Source: DAOTVY01 sp041082245 (lineage in GTDB: Bacteria > Chloroflexota > Chloroflexia > DTKN01). From it: a stretch of 48,786 nucleotides of DNA. The stretch's first letter is position 1. Each line of letters starts with the position of its first letter. The stretch covers positions 1-48,786 of the forward strand of contig JBDOIE010000152.1 in the NCBI GenBank assembly GCA_041082245.1, given 5' to 3'. Of the stretch, positions 1 to 7,603 are shown in pieces. A model generated the notes under the pieces. The model searched no databases. It was not told the DNA's origin and saw nothing but the letters and a program-made list of their open reading frames with translations. The position numbers and the translations under genes were made by a program.

Positions 1-240
1 CAACGGAAGGTGCGAGGTCCAGGCCAGGACGAGCACCATCAGGTGGAGCACCAGAAGCGGCTCCCACCGCCGGGAAAGCGCGGCGGCCAGCAAGAGCGCC
101 AGCGTCCCCACGACCTTGGCCCGGGCGTCCAGCCGCTGCAACAGCCCGGGCCGCCGTGCCGCCTCTTCGTCCACAAGCGTGTCGCGCAGGGCGAACGTGA
201 TCTGGGCCAAGCTCCGCTGCAGGAAATCCCTGGCCGCCAA
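1..240 (-). CDS. ECF transporter T component (CbiQ-like), N-terminal part
   Basis: The reading frame is open to the left edge, so only the first 80 codons are visible. The start is a TTG at 240-238, chosen because AGGAGG lies 5 bases upstream and follows the stop of the yhhQ-type gene. The visible part has an amphipathic N-terminus (RDFLQRSLAQITFALRD), then GLLQRLDARAKVVGTLALLL, which matches the LDPRxKL-type entry into the first membrane helix of EcfT/CbiQ proteins, and a second hydrophobic stretch. EcfT proteins are the membrane coupling subunits that join ABC ATPases to a substrate-binding S component. The substrate cannot be told; cobalt/CbiQ is the nearest resemblance. Its ATPase and S subunits would lie outside the window. 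Confidence 0.65.
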   Translation of the reverse strand, partial: MAARDFLQRSLAQITFALRDTLVDEEAARRPGLLQRLDARAKVVGTLALLLAAALSRRWEPLLVLHLMVLVLAWTSHLPL

Positions 241-250
241 CTCGGCCTCC

Positions 251-1003
251 TCAGACCGCGCCCAGCCGAAACGGGTTAAAGTCCGTGTGGCGGTCGTAGT
301 AGTCTTCCTGTTCTGCCCGCTTGAGGAAATTCACCACGCGGTAGGTGATCGGCGTCATCGCGACCTCGACGCCCACCTTGAAGAGGTAGTTCGTCAGGGT
401 GACCTGCCCCACAAGTTCCCACGACCAGACGCCGGCGAACGCCACCAGCACAAAGACGAGCGTGTCCACGCCCTCACCGACCAGCGTGGAGCCGATCGTC
501 CGGGTCCACAGCCACCGTCCCTGCGTCCAGACCTTCATCCGGGCGAGGATGTAGGAGTTGGAGAACTCGCCCGCGAAATAGGCCGTCAGCGACGCGATCA
601 CGATACGGGGGGTCGTCCCCAGGAGATACCGATAGGCAAGTTCGGCCCCTCCGGTCTGTCCGCTACGGGTCAGGAGCACCTGCATTCCGGCTTGCCACTC
701 CTGTTCCCCGGGGAGAAGCCCCACGAGCGCCAGGATGGCCGCCATCAGCGCATTGCAGAAGAAACCGATCCAGATGATCCGCCGTGACCTCCGGTACCCG
801 TACACTTCGGTCAGGATATCGCCAAAGATGTAACTGATCGGGAATACGACGGTGCCGGCGTCGAAAGCGAGGGGTAGCCCGAAAAGGGAGACGCCCCAAT
901 CGACCATTTTGGCCGAAGAGGCGACGTTGCTGATCAGCAGCACAGCGACAAAAAGCGCCATGATGAGGTCGTAGTAGCGGTAACTGCGTCCCGATTCACT
1001 CAT
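251..1003 (-). CDS. yhhQ: Queuosine precursor transporter, YhhQ/VUT family
   Basis: A 250-residue integral membrane protein with about six or seven hydrophobic segments. The family signature is clear near residues 45-75: VVFPISYIFGDILTEVYGYR, followed by SRRIIWIGF. YhhQ-family proteins import queuosine precursors (preQ0/preQ1, or queuine in some hosts) for tRNA wobble modification. The start is an ATG at 1003 behind a purine-rich site, and a promoter sits about 27 bases upstream of it. It is followed 10 bases later by an ECF T-component gene. YhhQ proteins normally work alone whereas ECF systems use a different S component (QueT), so this adjacency is unusual. Family assignment is confident; the exact precursor is not. 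Confidence 0.88.
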   Translation of the reverse strand: MSESGRSYRYYDLIMALFVAVLLISNVASSAKMVDWGVSLFGLPLAFDAGTVVFPISYIFGDILTEVYGYRRSRRIIWIGFFCNALMAAILALVGLLPGEQEWQAGMQVLLTRSGQTGGAELAYRYLLGTTPRIVIASLTAYFAGEFSNSYILARMKVWTQGRWLWTRTIGSTLVGEGVDTLVFVLVAFAGVWSWELVGQVTLTNYLFKVGVEVAMTPITYRVVNFLKRAEQEDYYDRHTDFNPFRLGAV

Positions 1004-1029
1004 CCCTGCGGCACCTCCGACACGCGCGC

Positions 1030-1058
1030 ATCATAGCATAGCCTCGACCGCGGCGCAA
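1030..1058 (-). promoter_or_regulatory. Sigma70-type promoter for the yhhQ gene
   Basis: On the minus strand TTGCGC (1058-1053) is followed after exactly 17 bases by TATGAT (1035-1030), with a TG one base before the -10 (extended -10). The predicted transcript start is near 1023, giving a leader of about 20 bases. Confidence 0.6.
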
Positions 1059-1167
1059 ACGGCCTCTGACCTTGAGGGCTAAGTTGGACCACGCCATCAT
1101 CCCCTTGGCCCTCGAGCTCACGGATGCCCGCAGTCCTACCACGTGTCCGAAGATCGGGGCCGGCTTC

Positions 1168-1196
1168 TGGACAGAGAGGTCCTTTTTTGCTATAAT
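1168..1196 (+). promoter_or_regulatory. Sigma70-type promoter for the glycosidase-like lipoprotein gene
   Basis: TGGACA (1168-1173), a 17-base spacer and a perfect TATAAT (1191-1196). Predicted transcription begins near 1203, which places the start codon at 1249 about 45 bases into the message and rules out the upstream in-frame start at 1072. Confidence 0.75.
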
Positions 1197-1248
1197 CCGG
1201 CCAGGCTCTTGGCCCGGAGTACGCCTCGGACAGGAAAGGAATGGGTGT

Positions 1249-3204
1249 ATGCGCCTGCTTAGATGCCTGGCATTTCTGACCGTTCCCCTGCTCTTCTTCC
1301 CCTTGCTCTCTTCCTGCCGCCCGAACGATCCGATCCTGGTGGTAACGGTGCGCGACGGGCTGACCGGTCGGCCAGTACGCGCGGCGCGCTGCGCCTTGCC
1401 GAAAGACCAGGCGCGTACGGACGAACGGGGCGAGTGTCGCCTCGCGCGCTGGGGGAACGGGGAGATCCTACACGTAAGTGCTTCCGGCTATCAGGATGCC
1501 GAAGCCGTTCTCCAGCAGCTCGTGCCGGCCGGCGACCCGCCACAGGCCACCGTGCAGGTAGCCCTCTACCCGGACCGGGTGCGGGGGCGGGTGACCGATC
1601 GCTACGCCGCGGCTGCCGTTGCTGGAGCAGAGGTCCGGATGGGTGCCCAGGCCGTTTCCACCGACGCGGATGGGACGTTCGTCCTCCTGAACCCCTCTTT
1701 TCCTTTTACCCTTACCGTCCGGGCCGCCGGGTACGCACCGTGGACCAGTTCTTTCATGACAACCACGGTAGACGTCGTTCTCCGTCCGAACACGCTCGAA
1801 GGGACGGTGTTGGACGCCTTCTCGGATCGCCCGCTTCCGGGAGCAACCGTCACCGTGCTGGTGGCGCCCCCCTTCACCGCCACCACAGACGCCGGAGGGC
1901 GCTACCGGCTGACCGATCTTCCTGAAGAGTTCCGCCTTCGCGTGCAGGCTCCTGGTTACCGCACTGTGGAGGCGACCCCCGGCCCGACGACCCGGCTGGA
2001 CATCCGCCTGCGCCCGGCGTTTCTGGATGGGGTGGTGCGCGACGAGCGGGATGGCCGACCCATCGCTCGCGCACGCGTGGTGTGGAGCGGCGGCTACGTG
2101 CACACGGACGATACCGGGCGATTTCACCTGGATGGCACCGCCGACACGGAGGTGCTCAAGGTGCTGGCCCCGGGCTTTGCCCGGGCGGTCGTCACCGTGA
2201 CGGAGCAGACGAGCGTCACGATCGGGCTTTCGCCGTTTGCAGTCCAGGGAATCTATGTGACCGGCTTTGTCGCTGGCACACCCGACTGGTTCGGGCATCT
2301 CCTCGATTTCGTGGACCGAACCGAGTTGAATGCTGTAGTGATCGAGGTCAAGGACGCCTATGGCGCCGTAACCTACGACAGCCAGCTGCCCATCGTGAAG
2401 GAACTCGGTCTGGCCGATCCCCGGTTCGACGTGCGCGAGGTGCTGCGGCAGTGTAAGGAGCGCGGCATCTACACCATTGCTTATATTGTGACCTTCGAGG
2501 ACAGCCGCCTGGCGGACGCGCGGCCCGAGTGGGCGATCCACAACATCTGGGGAGGACTCTGGCGGAACCATGCCGGCCTGCGCTGGACCGATCCCTATCG
2601 GCGCGAGGTGTGGGAGTACAACGTCGCGATCGCGCGGGAGGTCGCTGCGCTCGGCTTCGACGAGGTGCAGTTCGACTATATCCGCTTTCCTACGGACGGG
2701 GACACGAGCATCATCGCCTACTCTGAGGAAACGAGCATCGAAAAGCAGTACGACGCGATAACATCCTTTGTCCAGTACGGCTACGAGCAACTTGCTCCCA
2801 CGGGAGCCTTCATCTCCGCAGATGTTTTTGGGTACGCCGCCTGGCGCAAGATGTGGGAGCAGGGTCAGGACATCTCGCGTATGACCTACTACCTGGACTA
2901 TATCTGCCCGATGGCCTATCCTTCCCACTATTCCCCGGGCGAGTTGGGTTGCGCTAACCCGAACGCCTGTCCCTACGAGATCGTCCGTGAGACGGTGATC
3001 CGCGCCTACAACCAGATGACAGAGACCCAGCGGGCACTGGTGCGGCCCTGGCTACAGGACTTTGACCTGGGGTCCCCGCCCTACGGGCCCGCGGAAGTGG
3101 CGGCGCAGATCCAGGCCTCGTGGGATGGAGGAGGCTGGGGCTGGTGTCTCTGGAATGCGGGCAACGTCTACACGGAGGGAGTTGACTACAGCCCGCAGGA
3201 CTAG
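1249..3204 (+). CDS. Lipoprotein with four carboxypeptidase-regulatory-like domains and a DUF4015 glycosidase-like barrel
   Basis: 651 residues. A lipoprotein signal ends at LLSSC (Cys23). Residues about 28-325 hold four beta-sandwich repeats of the CarboxypepD_reg type, each with a G-x-V-x-D start, a T-D-x-x-G-x-F/Y-x-L turn and a V-x-APGY/ASGY end. From about residue 333 (GIYVTGFVAGT) to the end is a DUF4015-type TIM-barrel: conserved VIEVKDAYGAVTYDS, IYTIAYIVTFEDSRLA, and the strand FDEVQFDYIRFPTDG with acidic residues typical of putative glycoside hydrolases, then ICPMAYPSHYSPG. It probably acts on a cell-surface or environmental glycan; the substrate is unknown. The ATG at 1249 is preferred over the in-frame start at 1072 because it has AAAGGA upstream, creates the signal peptide and lies downstream of the promoter. 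The next gene follows 9 bases later. Confidence 0.82.
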   Translation: MRLLRCLAFLTVPLLFFPLLSSCRPNDPILVVTVRDGLTGRPVRAARCALPKDQARTDERGECRLARWGNGEILHVSASGYQDAEAVLQQLVPAGDPPQATVQVALYPDRVRGRVTDRYAAAAVAGAEVRMGAQAVSTDADGTFVLLNPSFPFTLTVRAAGYAPWTSSFMTTTVDVVLRPNTLEGTVLDAFSDRPLPGATVTVLVAPPFTATTDAGGRYRLTDLPEEFRLRVQAPGYRTVEATPGPTTRLDIRLRPAFLDGVVRDERDGRPIARARVVWSGGYVHTDDTGRFHLDGTADTEVLKVLAPGFARAVVTVTEQTSVTIGLSPFAVQGIYVTGFVAGTPDWFGHLLDFVDRTELNAVVIEVKDAYGAVTYDSQLPIVKELGLADPRFDVREVLRQCKERGIYTIAYIVTFEDSRLADARPEWAIHNIWGGLWRNHAGLRWTDPYRREVWEYNVAIAREVAALGFDEVQFDYIRFPTDGDTSIIAYSEETSIEKQYDAITSFVQYGYEQLAPTGAFISADVFGYAAWRKMWEQGQDISRMTYYLDYICPMAYPSHYSPGELGCANPNACPYEIVRETVIRAYNQMTETQRALVRPWLQDFDLGSPPYGPAEVAAQIQASWDGGGWGWCLWNAGNVYTEGVDYSPQD

Positions 3205-3213
3205 GAGGGCAAG

Positions 3214-5433
3214 ATGCGCAGGCCCCTTTCGCGGCTGGTTGCCGTGCTGCTCCTGTGTCCGTTCTGGATATCCCTGGTACCAAAGGCTGCTGCCGAGCCG
3301 CTGCCTCCTGTGGGCCGGTGGGTACAGACGACCGTTGCCGACTGGGTTTCGGGTGTACTGGACGGCACCGTGGTTTCCTCGGCAGGCGATGGCGAACTCC
3401 GCCTGGTGGAGGGCCGCAGCGAGGGCACCTACACTTCCGTCGAGCGGGTGACCTCTATCCCCTTCCGGGGCATCGGCCTGCTCTACCGTGCGCGGGTGCC
3501 CACAGGGTCATCCCTTTCCTTTGCAGTGCGAGCCCGGTCCGTTTCGGGCGAGTGGAGCCGCTGGATCGAGCTCGGGGTAGGCCCTTGGATGGACCCCGAG
3601 GGGCGCGCGGCAGGTGAAGCGCTCGCTGTCGTGCCCACCGAGAGCGACACGCTACAGTACCGGGTGACCTTTCGCGCCGAAGGGGGATCTGTACCGGCGC
3701 TGGAAGAAATCGTCCTTGTCTACTTACCTGCACAAGAGGGCCCTGCGCTTCGGGCGAACCCGCCGTGGGAGGAACCCGGTGGCAAGCCGCACCCTGTCCC
3801 GCCCGCGGATTGGGGCGGGCGGCCGGCTTCGGAAGGGTCCGCGAGCATCGCCGCCGCTCCCCTGCGCGTAGAAGTGCGGCCGGCCGCACTCACAACTGCA
3901 GGGGCAGTGCGTACTTCTACCGCGCTACAGCTTGTCCAGCGGTTCCAGCAGGACGTGCTGGCATTCCCTGACCTGGCCTACGGATACTTTGTCGACGCGC
4001 AGGGGATCGTCTACGAGGGGCGAGGGGCTGCGGTCGGAGACACGCTTTATGTCGGCGTGGTGGGCGGCACCCCGGAGGAGCCTGTCCCCCCAACGGCGGA
4101 GGATGCCCTCGTCGCTCTGCTCGACGGGTGGGTCGAGCAGCTGGGGAACCAGGAGTGGCGCATCGCTACGCCCGACGATACGGCGCTCGGGGAACGGCTG
4201 CGTGAGCGTCTCGAAGCCGAGGCGTTGCGGCAGAACCGGTGGCTCTTCGTGCGCGGGGCTACTGCTCCTGCAGAGCACGAGTGGTTGCTCCTATCGAACG
4301 CCTCGAGCAGAAGGTCCACGGTGACCTGGGAGCTCTTCCCGGAGGCGATGCAGCGGATGCGAGGTGCGGTTTCGGTGCCGGCCCGCTCGCGCGCGAGCCT
4401 GTTCCTCAACCGGGTCCTGCCGAAAGGCGACTTCTGGACGGTGGTATCCCCTGCCTCCGAGCTGATCGCAGAGCGCGCCCTCTACTACGGCCCGGATGCG
4501 GACGCGAGCGCCGGCCTGGACCTGCTCTCGCGCGATTGGTATCTCCCAGGAGGCTCACAGGAGAACGGCTTTACCACGACGATCTGGCTGCTGAACCCGC
4601 AGGTCGATCGGATCCCGGTGACCGTGACCGTGTTCTCTCCGGACGGGCCTGCGGCACGGGACGCCTTCACGCTTGCGGGCGGTGCTCGGCTGAAGCTGCC
4701 CCTGAGCCAGGTGTACACAGGGAGCACCGTCGTGGGATGCCGCGTGCAGGCCCGGGCACCTGTTGCGGCCGAGCAGGCGGTGCGCTTTGCCACCGGGGGT
4801 TACGGGATGCCCGGCACGCCGATCCTGTCTCGCTCCTGGACGGTTCCGGGCGTGGAGACGGAAGCGCCGTTCTGGACGGTCCTTGCCTTCTTGAACCCGC
4901 ACGAATCCCCGGTGGGGATCACCTTGACCCTGATGACCAGTGACGGTACCTCGCTGAGGCGCTCCTACCTGCTTCGTCCGGGCGAGCAACGGCTGAACCT
5001 GAACACCATCCTGCCCCGTCTCTCGCTGGCCGCGCAGGTGGAGGCAGCGCAGCCTATCGCCGTCGCTCGGGTGACGTTCTTCAACGAATTCCGTGCGGCG
5101 CACGCCGTGCTGGGCGCACCGCGCCCGGCCCGCCGCTGGTACCTGGCCGAGGGTGCGACGGCAGAGCCGTTCGAAGCGTGGCTTGCGCTGGCCAACCCGA
5201 ACGATCAACCGGCCGAGGGGACGGTTACCTTGCTCGGGGCCCGGGGAGAACTGCGCAGCGATCGTTTCCGGATGCCCGCCCATTCGCGCTTCACTGTGTT
5301 GTTGAACGAACTTGCTCCTGCGATATCGGCGCTCGCCGTCGAGGTCGAATCGGACCGGCCTGTGGTGGTAGAACGGGCGATGTACCTGCACGGCCGCGAG
5401 GGCGGGCACGCTGGTCTGGGGATTCCCCGTTAA
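3214..5433 (+). CDS. Secreted protein with degenerate PGRP/amidase_2-like module and WYLAEG-type repeats
   Basis: 739 residues with an N-terminal signal peptide (cleavage near AAA-EP, residue 27). Residues about 30-170 form a beta-rich domain as found before peptidoglycan-recognition modules. Residues about 190-290 resemble a PGRP/amidase_2 domain: DWGGRPASEG, VQRFQQDVLAFPDLAYGYFV, then GIVYEGRG, as in the WGAR...HH-TA...D-I-GYxF...YEGRG pattern of that family. The zinc-ligand His pair (HH-TA) is replaced by RPAAL and the later His is absent, so hydrolysis is not expected. Residues about 335-739 contain several ~100-residue repeats, including WYLPGGSQENGFTTTIWLLN and WYLAEGATAEPFEAWLALAN, like DUF5719-type adhesive repeats. 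Likely a secreted surface protein that binds rather than cuts. Probably co-transcribed with the preceding lipoprotein gene. Confidence 0.7.
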   Translation: MRRPLSRLVAVLLLCPFWISLVPKAAAEPLPPVGRWVQTTVADWVSGVLDGTVVSSAGDGELRLVEGRSEGTYTSVERVTSIPFRGIGLLYRARVPTGSSLSFAVRARSVSGEWSRWIELGVGPWMDPEGRAAGEALAVVPTESDTLQYRVTFRAEGGSVPALEEIVLVYLPAQEGPALRANPPWEEPGGKPHPVPPADWGGRPASEGSASIAAAPLRVEVRPAALTTAGAVRTSTALQLVQRFQQDVLAFPDLAYGYFVDAQGIVYEGRGAAVGDTLYVGVVGGTPEEPVPPTAEDALVALLDGWVEQLGNQEWRIATPDDTALGERLRERLEAEALRQNRWLFVRGATAPAEHEWLLLSNASSRRSTVTWELFPEAMQRMRGAVSVPARSRASLFLNRVLPKGDFWTVVSPASELIAERALYYGPDADASAGLDLLSRDWYLPGGSQENGFTTTIWLLNPQVDRIPVTVTVFSPDGPAARDAFTLAGGARLKLPLSQVYTGSTVVGCRVQARAPVAAEQAVRFATGGYGMPGTPILSRSWTVPGVETEAPFWTVLAFLNPHESPVGITLTLMTSDGTSLRRSYLLRPGEQRLNLNTILPRLSLAAQVEAAQPIAVARVTFFNEFRAAHAVLGAPRPARRWYLAEGATAEPFEAWLALANPNDQPAEGTVTLLGARGELRSDRFRMPAHSRFTVLLNELAPAISALAVEVESDRPVVVERAMYLHGREGGHAGLGIPR

Positions 5434-5448
5434 CGGGAGGGATACGCG

Positions 5449-5568
5449 GTGCTATCCGGTGCGCAGAACCACCTGATCGGGACGGGTAGCTTGCTCTTCT
5501 ACACGCTCGTACTGGCCGGGGCGGTTCTCTTCCTGGTCGCCTACCTGTACGGGCGGCGTCGCCGCTAG
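5449..5568 (+). CDS. 39-residue single-helix membrane microprotein
   Basis: A GTG start at 5449 follows GGGAGGG 8 bases upstream, directly after the stop of the repeat protein. The peptide has a short polar N-terminus, one hydrophobic helix (residues about 14-33, LLFYTLVLAGAVLFLVAYLY) and a basic GRRRR tail, which predicts an N-out/C-in single-pass protein. Its stop TAG shares bases with the TAG of the convergent HAD gene (a CTAG palindrome). No family is recognised. It could be a small partner of the secreted protein or a chance frame; ribosome site and topology argue for a real gene. Confidence 0.5.
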   Translation: MLSGAQNHLIGTGSLLFYTLVLAGAVLFLVAYLYGRRRR

Positions 5569-6272
5569 CACCTTTCTCTGCCAAAGCGCTCGATCGCCCA
5601 TCCACGCGCCCGCGCAATGCGGTACAACCTCCGGTCGGGATTAACGGCTACCGGATGTCCAACTGCTTCCAGAAAGGGAAGGTCGGTGTGGTGATCCGCG
5701 TAGGCGAACGAGCCGGCGAGGTCGATCCCTTCTTCTCGGGCGATCTGCAGGAGGAGCTCGCGCTTCCGCGCCCCGTAAGGGTGGGGTTCCGCAAGCCGCC
5801 CGGTCAAGCGACCCCGTTCGACTTCGGGCCGGGCGGCGACCAGCCGATCGGCCTGCAGGTATGCCTGGAGCGGCTGGGCGAGGAAATCGAGCGTGCCGCT
5901 CAGGAGCACTACTCGATGCCCCGCGGCCTGGTGTTCCCGAATGCGTACCAGGCCGCGCGGGCTCAGCCGCGGCAGGACCTCTTCCTCCAGCGAGATCCGC
6001 GCCAGATCGTGGCAGACTTCCAGGCTCAGGCCTCGAAGGTAAGCCTTGTTCCCGCTCAGGAAAAGGTAGCGCAACCGAGTGCGCCAGGGAAGTCCTGGAG
6101 GGATAAGCAGCGCCCCGTGCCTGAGCGCGCGCAGGCCCTCGGTGAGGTTTCGGCCCAGTGCTCGGATCCCGAGGATGTGCCGTCGCCAGGCAGCCCGGAG
6201 AAAGCAGCTCTCCAGCGAAGTGCCCACGAGGAGCGTTCGATCGATGTCGAAGAAGGCGCCTGGCAGCCCCAC
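5565..6272 (-). CDS. HAD subfamily IB phosphatase (PgpC/SerB-like)
   Basis: 235 residues. All HAD motifs are visible: FFDIDRTLL (residues 7-15, nucleophile Asp9 and acid Asp11), LLSGT for motif II, a Lys in GARKREL for motif III, and YADHHTDLPFL for motif IV. The long helical cap after motif I fits HAD-IB enzymes (TIGR01490 type). The GTG at 6272 is chosen because GAGGAG lies 7 bases upstream and it starts 1 base after the stop of the phosphatidyltransferase gene. HAD-IB includes the phosphatidylglycerolphosphate phosphatase PgpC, and linkage to a CDP-alcohol phosphatidyltransferase suggests it dephosphorylates that enzyme's product; a phosphoserine-phosphatase-like or lysophospholipid role is also possible. 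Confidence 0.8.
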   Translation of the reverse strand: MGLPGAFFDIDRTLLVGTSLESCFLRAAWRRHILGIRALGRNLTEGLRALRHGALLIPPGLPWRTRLRYLFLSGNKAYLRGLSLEVCHDLARISLEEEVLPRLSPRGLVRIREHQAAGHRVVLLSGTLDFLAQPLQAYLQADRLVAARPEVERGRLTGRLAEPHPYGARKRELLLQIAREEGIDLAGSFAYADHHTDLPFLEAVGHPVAVNPDRRLYRIARARGWAIERFGRERC

Positions 6273-6273
6273 G

Positions 6274-6891
6274 CTACTGCTCCTCGGGCAGCCTCCGGCG
6301 GAAAAGGGTGCGCGCGTCGAACAGGACGGGCACTCCGCGTACCAGACACAGGAGCACCGCAAAGAGCGTGAGTCCGTACCCGGCCGCGTAGACATAAGGG
6401 CCAGCAGCCAGCCAGGACGCGAAGGCCCCCCGTCGCAGGGCGTGCACAAGAGCCAGCGCTGCGAAAGCGCACACTTTCGTGACGCCGTACAGGTCGCGCA
6501 TAAAGCGCGAGGACACGAGAAACCGCCCGAGGCGCGAGTGCATCATCCCGAAAGCGGTCTGCCCGAAGGCCAGTGCGTATCCGCGGACGGCATCCACGAT
6601 CATCCCACGGGCGATCACGACCAGGGGAACCCACACCGGGATCAGCCGCAAGTCGGAGAAACAGACCCACAGGACAAACTCTACCAGGCGGTCCATCGCG
6701 ATATCGAGCGTGCTGCCCAGCTTGGTGACACGGCCGGTGCGACGGGCCACCAGGCCGTCGAAGAAATCCATCGCGAGGAGCAGGAGAATCAGCGGGACCG
6801 CGGCTGCCTGGGCGGACGGCGGGCCGACGTAGAGCAGGAGGACGGTCAGAAAAAGCGGGACGATCCGGCTGACGGTGATCACGTTCGCCAT
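6274..6891 (-). CDS. CDP-alcohol phosphatidyltransferase family protein (PgsA-like)
   Basis: 205 residues and about five or six membrane helices. The diagnostic motif D-G-x2-A-R-x8-G-x3-D-x3-D is complete: FDGLVARRTGRVTKLGSTLD followed by IAMD. These enzymes displace CMP from a CDP-diacylglycerol using an alcohol such as glycerol-3-phosphate or inositol phosphate, at the cytoplasmic membrane. The ATG at 6891 gives MANVITVSRI, a typical family N-terminus, and lies just downstream of a good promoter; longer frames up to 7062 would read through that promoter. Coupled to a HAD-IB phosphatase, the pair most simply makes phosphatidylglycerol, although inositol phospholipid cannot be excluded. Confidence 0.85.
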   Translation of the reverse strand: MANVITVSRIVPLFLTVLLLYVGPPSAQAAAVPLILLLLAMDFFDGLVARRTGRVTKLGSTLDIAMDRLVEFVLWVCFSDLRLIPVWVPLVVIARGMIVDAVRGYALAFGQTAFGMMHSRLGRFLVSSRFMRDLYGVTKVCAFAALALVHALRRGAFASWLAAGPYVYAAGYGLTLFAVLLCLVRGVPVLFDARTLFRRRLPEEQ

Positions 6892-6925
6892 CGTTTGCTG
6901 CCTCTGTGCTTCATCGGGCGCTGCT

Positions 6926-6954
6926 ATTATAGCACGCGTACGCCCGATGCGCCA
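6926..6954 (-). promoter_or_regulatory. Extended -10 promoter for the phosphatidyltransferase/HAD operon
   Basis: Minus-strand TGCTATAAT has a perfect -10 (6931-6926) with the extended TG, and a weak -35 TGGCGC (6954-6949) at 17-base spacing. The transcript would start near 6919, about 28 bases before the ATG at 6891. Confidence 0.6.
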
Positions 6955-7083
6955 GCACAGCAACACGTGCTTCTCGGGTGCGCAGACGCGGGGCGCGCAG
7001 GGATGCAACGACCCGTTTGGATGTTCGGCCGAGCAGGGACAGGGAGATCGCCCCGGACCCACGCAGCTCCTTTGTCCACTCCT

Positions 7084-7195
7084 CGTTCGGCAGCCGCCAG
7101 GGAAAGTCGCTCTTTCTGCTTCCCTTCCGCCGCGCAGCGGTAAGGGGAAAGCGGCGGCTCAGGTCCGCGAGCCCGAAGCGCGACGGGATGAAGCC
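7084..7195. repeat. Dispersed repeat B, copy 1
   Basis: About 110 bp that align by eye with 33091-33190. Shared blocks are CGTTCGGC, CCTCCGCCGCG or its TTCCGCCGCG variant, a run GGGGAA, and the end GGGATGA-GCC. Similarity is moderate with small gaps. Neither copy has a credible reading frame. Nature unknown: decayed non-autonomous element or structured RNA. Confidence 0.4.
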
Positions 7196-7329
7196 GCCCC
7201 TGCACGTTCCAGCACGAGCCCGTTCCGGCGGTGTCCGGGCTGCAGCCAGACGTCGTCGGCGGGACGGCGTGTTACCGCCGATCGCTTGTCCTGTAGGATG
7301 TTCGGAGGCGGGGGGCGAAAGTGAGGGAC

Positions 7330-7360
7330 AAAAAAACCGGGGCGCTCTCTTTGCCCCCGG
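7330..7360 (-). terminator. Rho-independent terminator
   Basis: On the minus strand a GC-rich hairpin (CCGGGG..CCCCGG core, 7360-7337, AAAGAGA loop region) is followed by seven T (7336-7330). It lies about 240 bases downstream of the THEP1 stop and is the likely end of the pbpC-A2M-THEP1 transcript. Confidence 0.7.
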
Positions 7361-7545
7361 CTCATCCGCTTCACTGGCGAGAGGGGACTCCCTTCGCAAG
7401 GTACCGTTCCCCTCTCACCTCTCCCCCTGCTTGCCCTGGACGCAGCCTTCCCCTCCTGCTTCTGTGTCTCCCGGCCTGCCCCTCTACTCCTGCTTGTACT
7501 TCTATATACAGGTTAGCAAATTACGCGCCCAAAAGCATTAAGAAA

Positions 7546-7574
7546 GCATAAACTTTCCGTGAAGTTTGCATAAA
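7546..7574. promoter_or_regulatory. AT-rich paired repeat, possible operator or processing site
   Basis: AAACTT (7550-7555) and AAGTTT (7562-7567) form an inverted repeat around TCCGTG, and GCATAAA occurs directly at 7546-7552 and 7568-7574, 22 bp apart (about two helical turns). It stands out against GC-rich surroundings. No adjacent plus-strand gene exists, so its role is unclear. Confidence 0.25.
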
Positions 7575-7603
7575 GCACCGCAGGCCGACCACTCCGGAGT
7601 TTC

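Larger units (their letters stand above)
6955..7603. other. Gene-free interval between divergent-side promoter and THEP1 gene end
   Basis: No frame here looks coding on either strand. It holds one copy of the dispersed repeat B (7084-7195), a minus-strand intrinsic terminator (7330-7360) and an AT-rich stretch with paired repeats (7546-7574). The remaining sequence shows nothing I can assign. Confidence 0.5.

Noticed and set aside
1072..1248. Upstream in-frame start for the DUF4015 lipoprotein
   Set aside because: A near-perfect promoter lies inside it and the ATG at 1249 gives a proper lipoprotein signal with a ribosome site.
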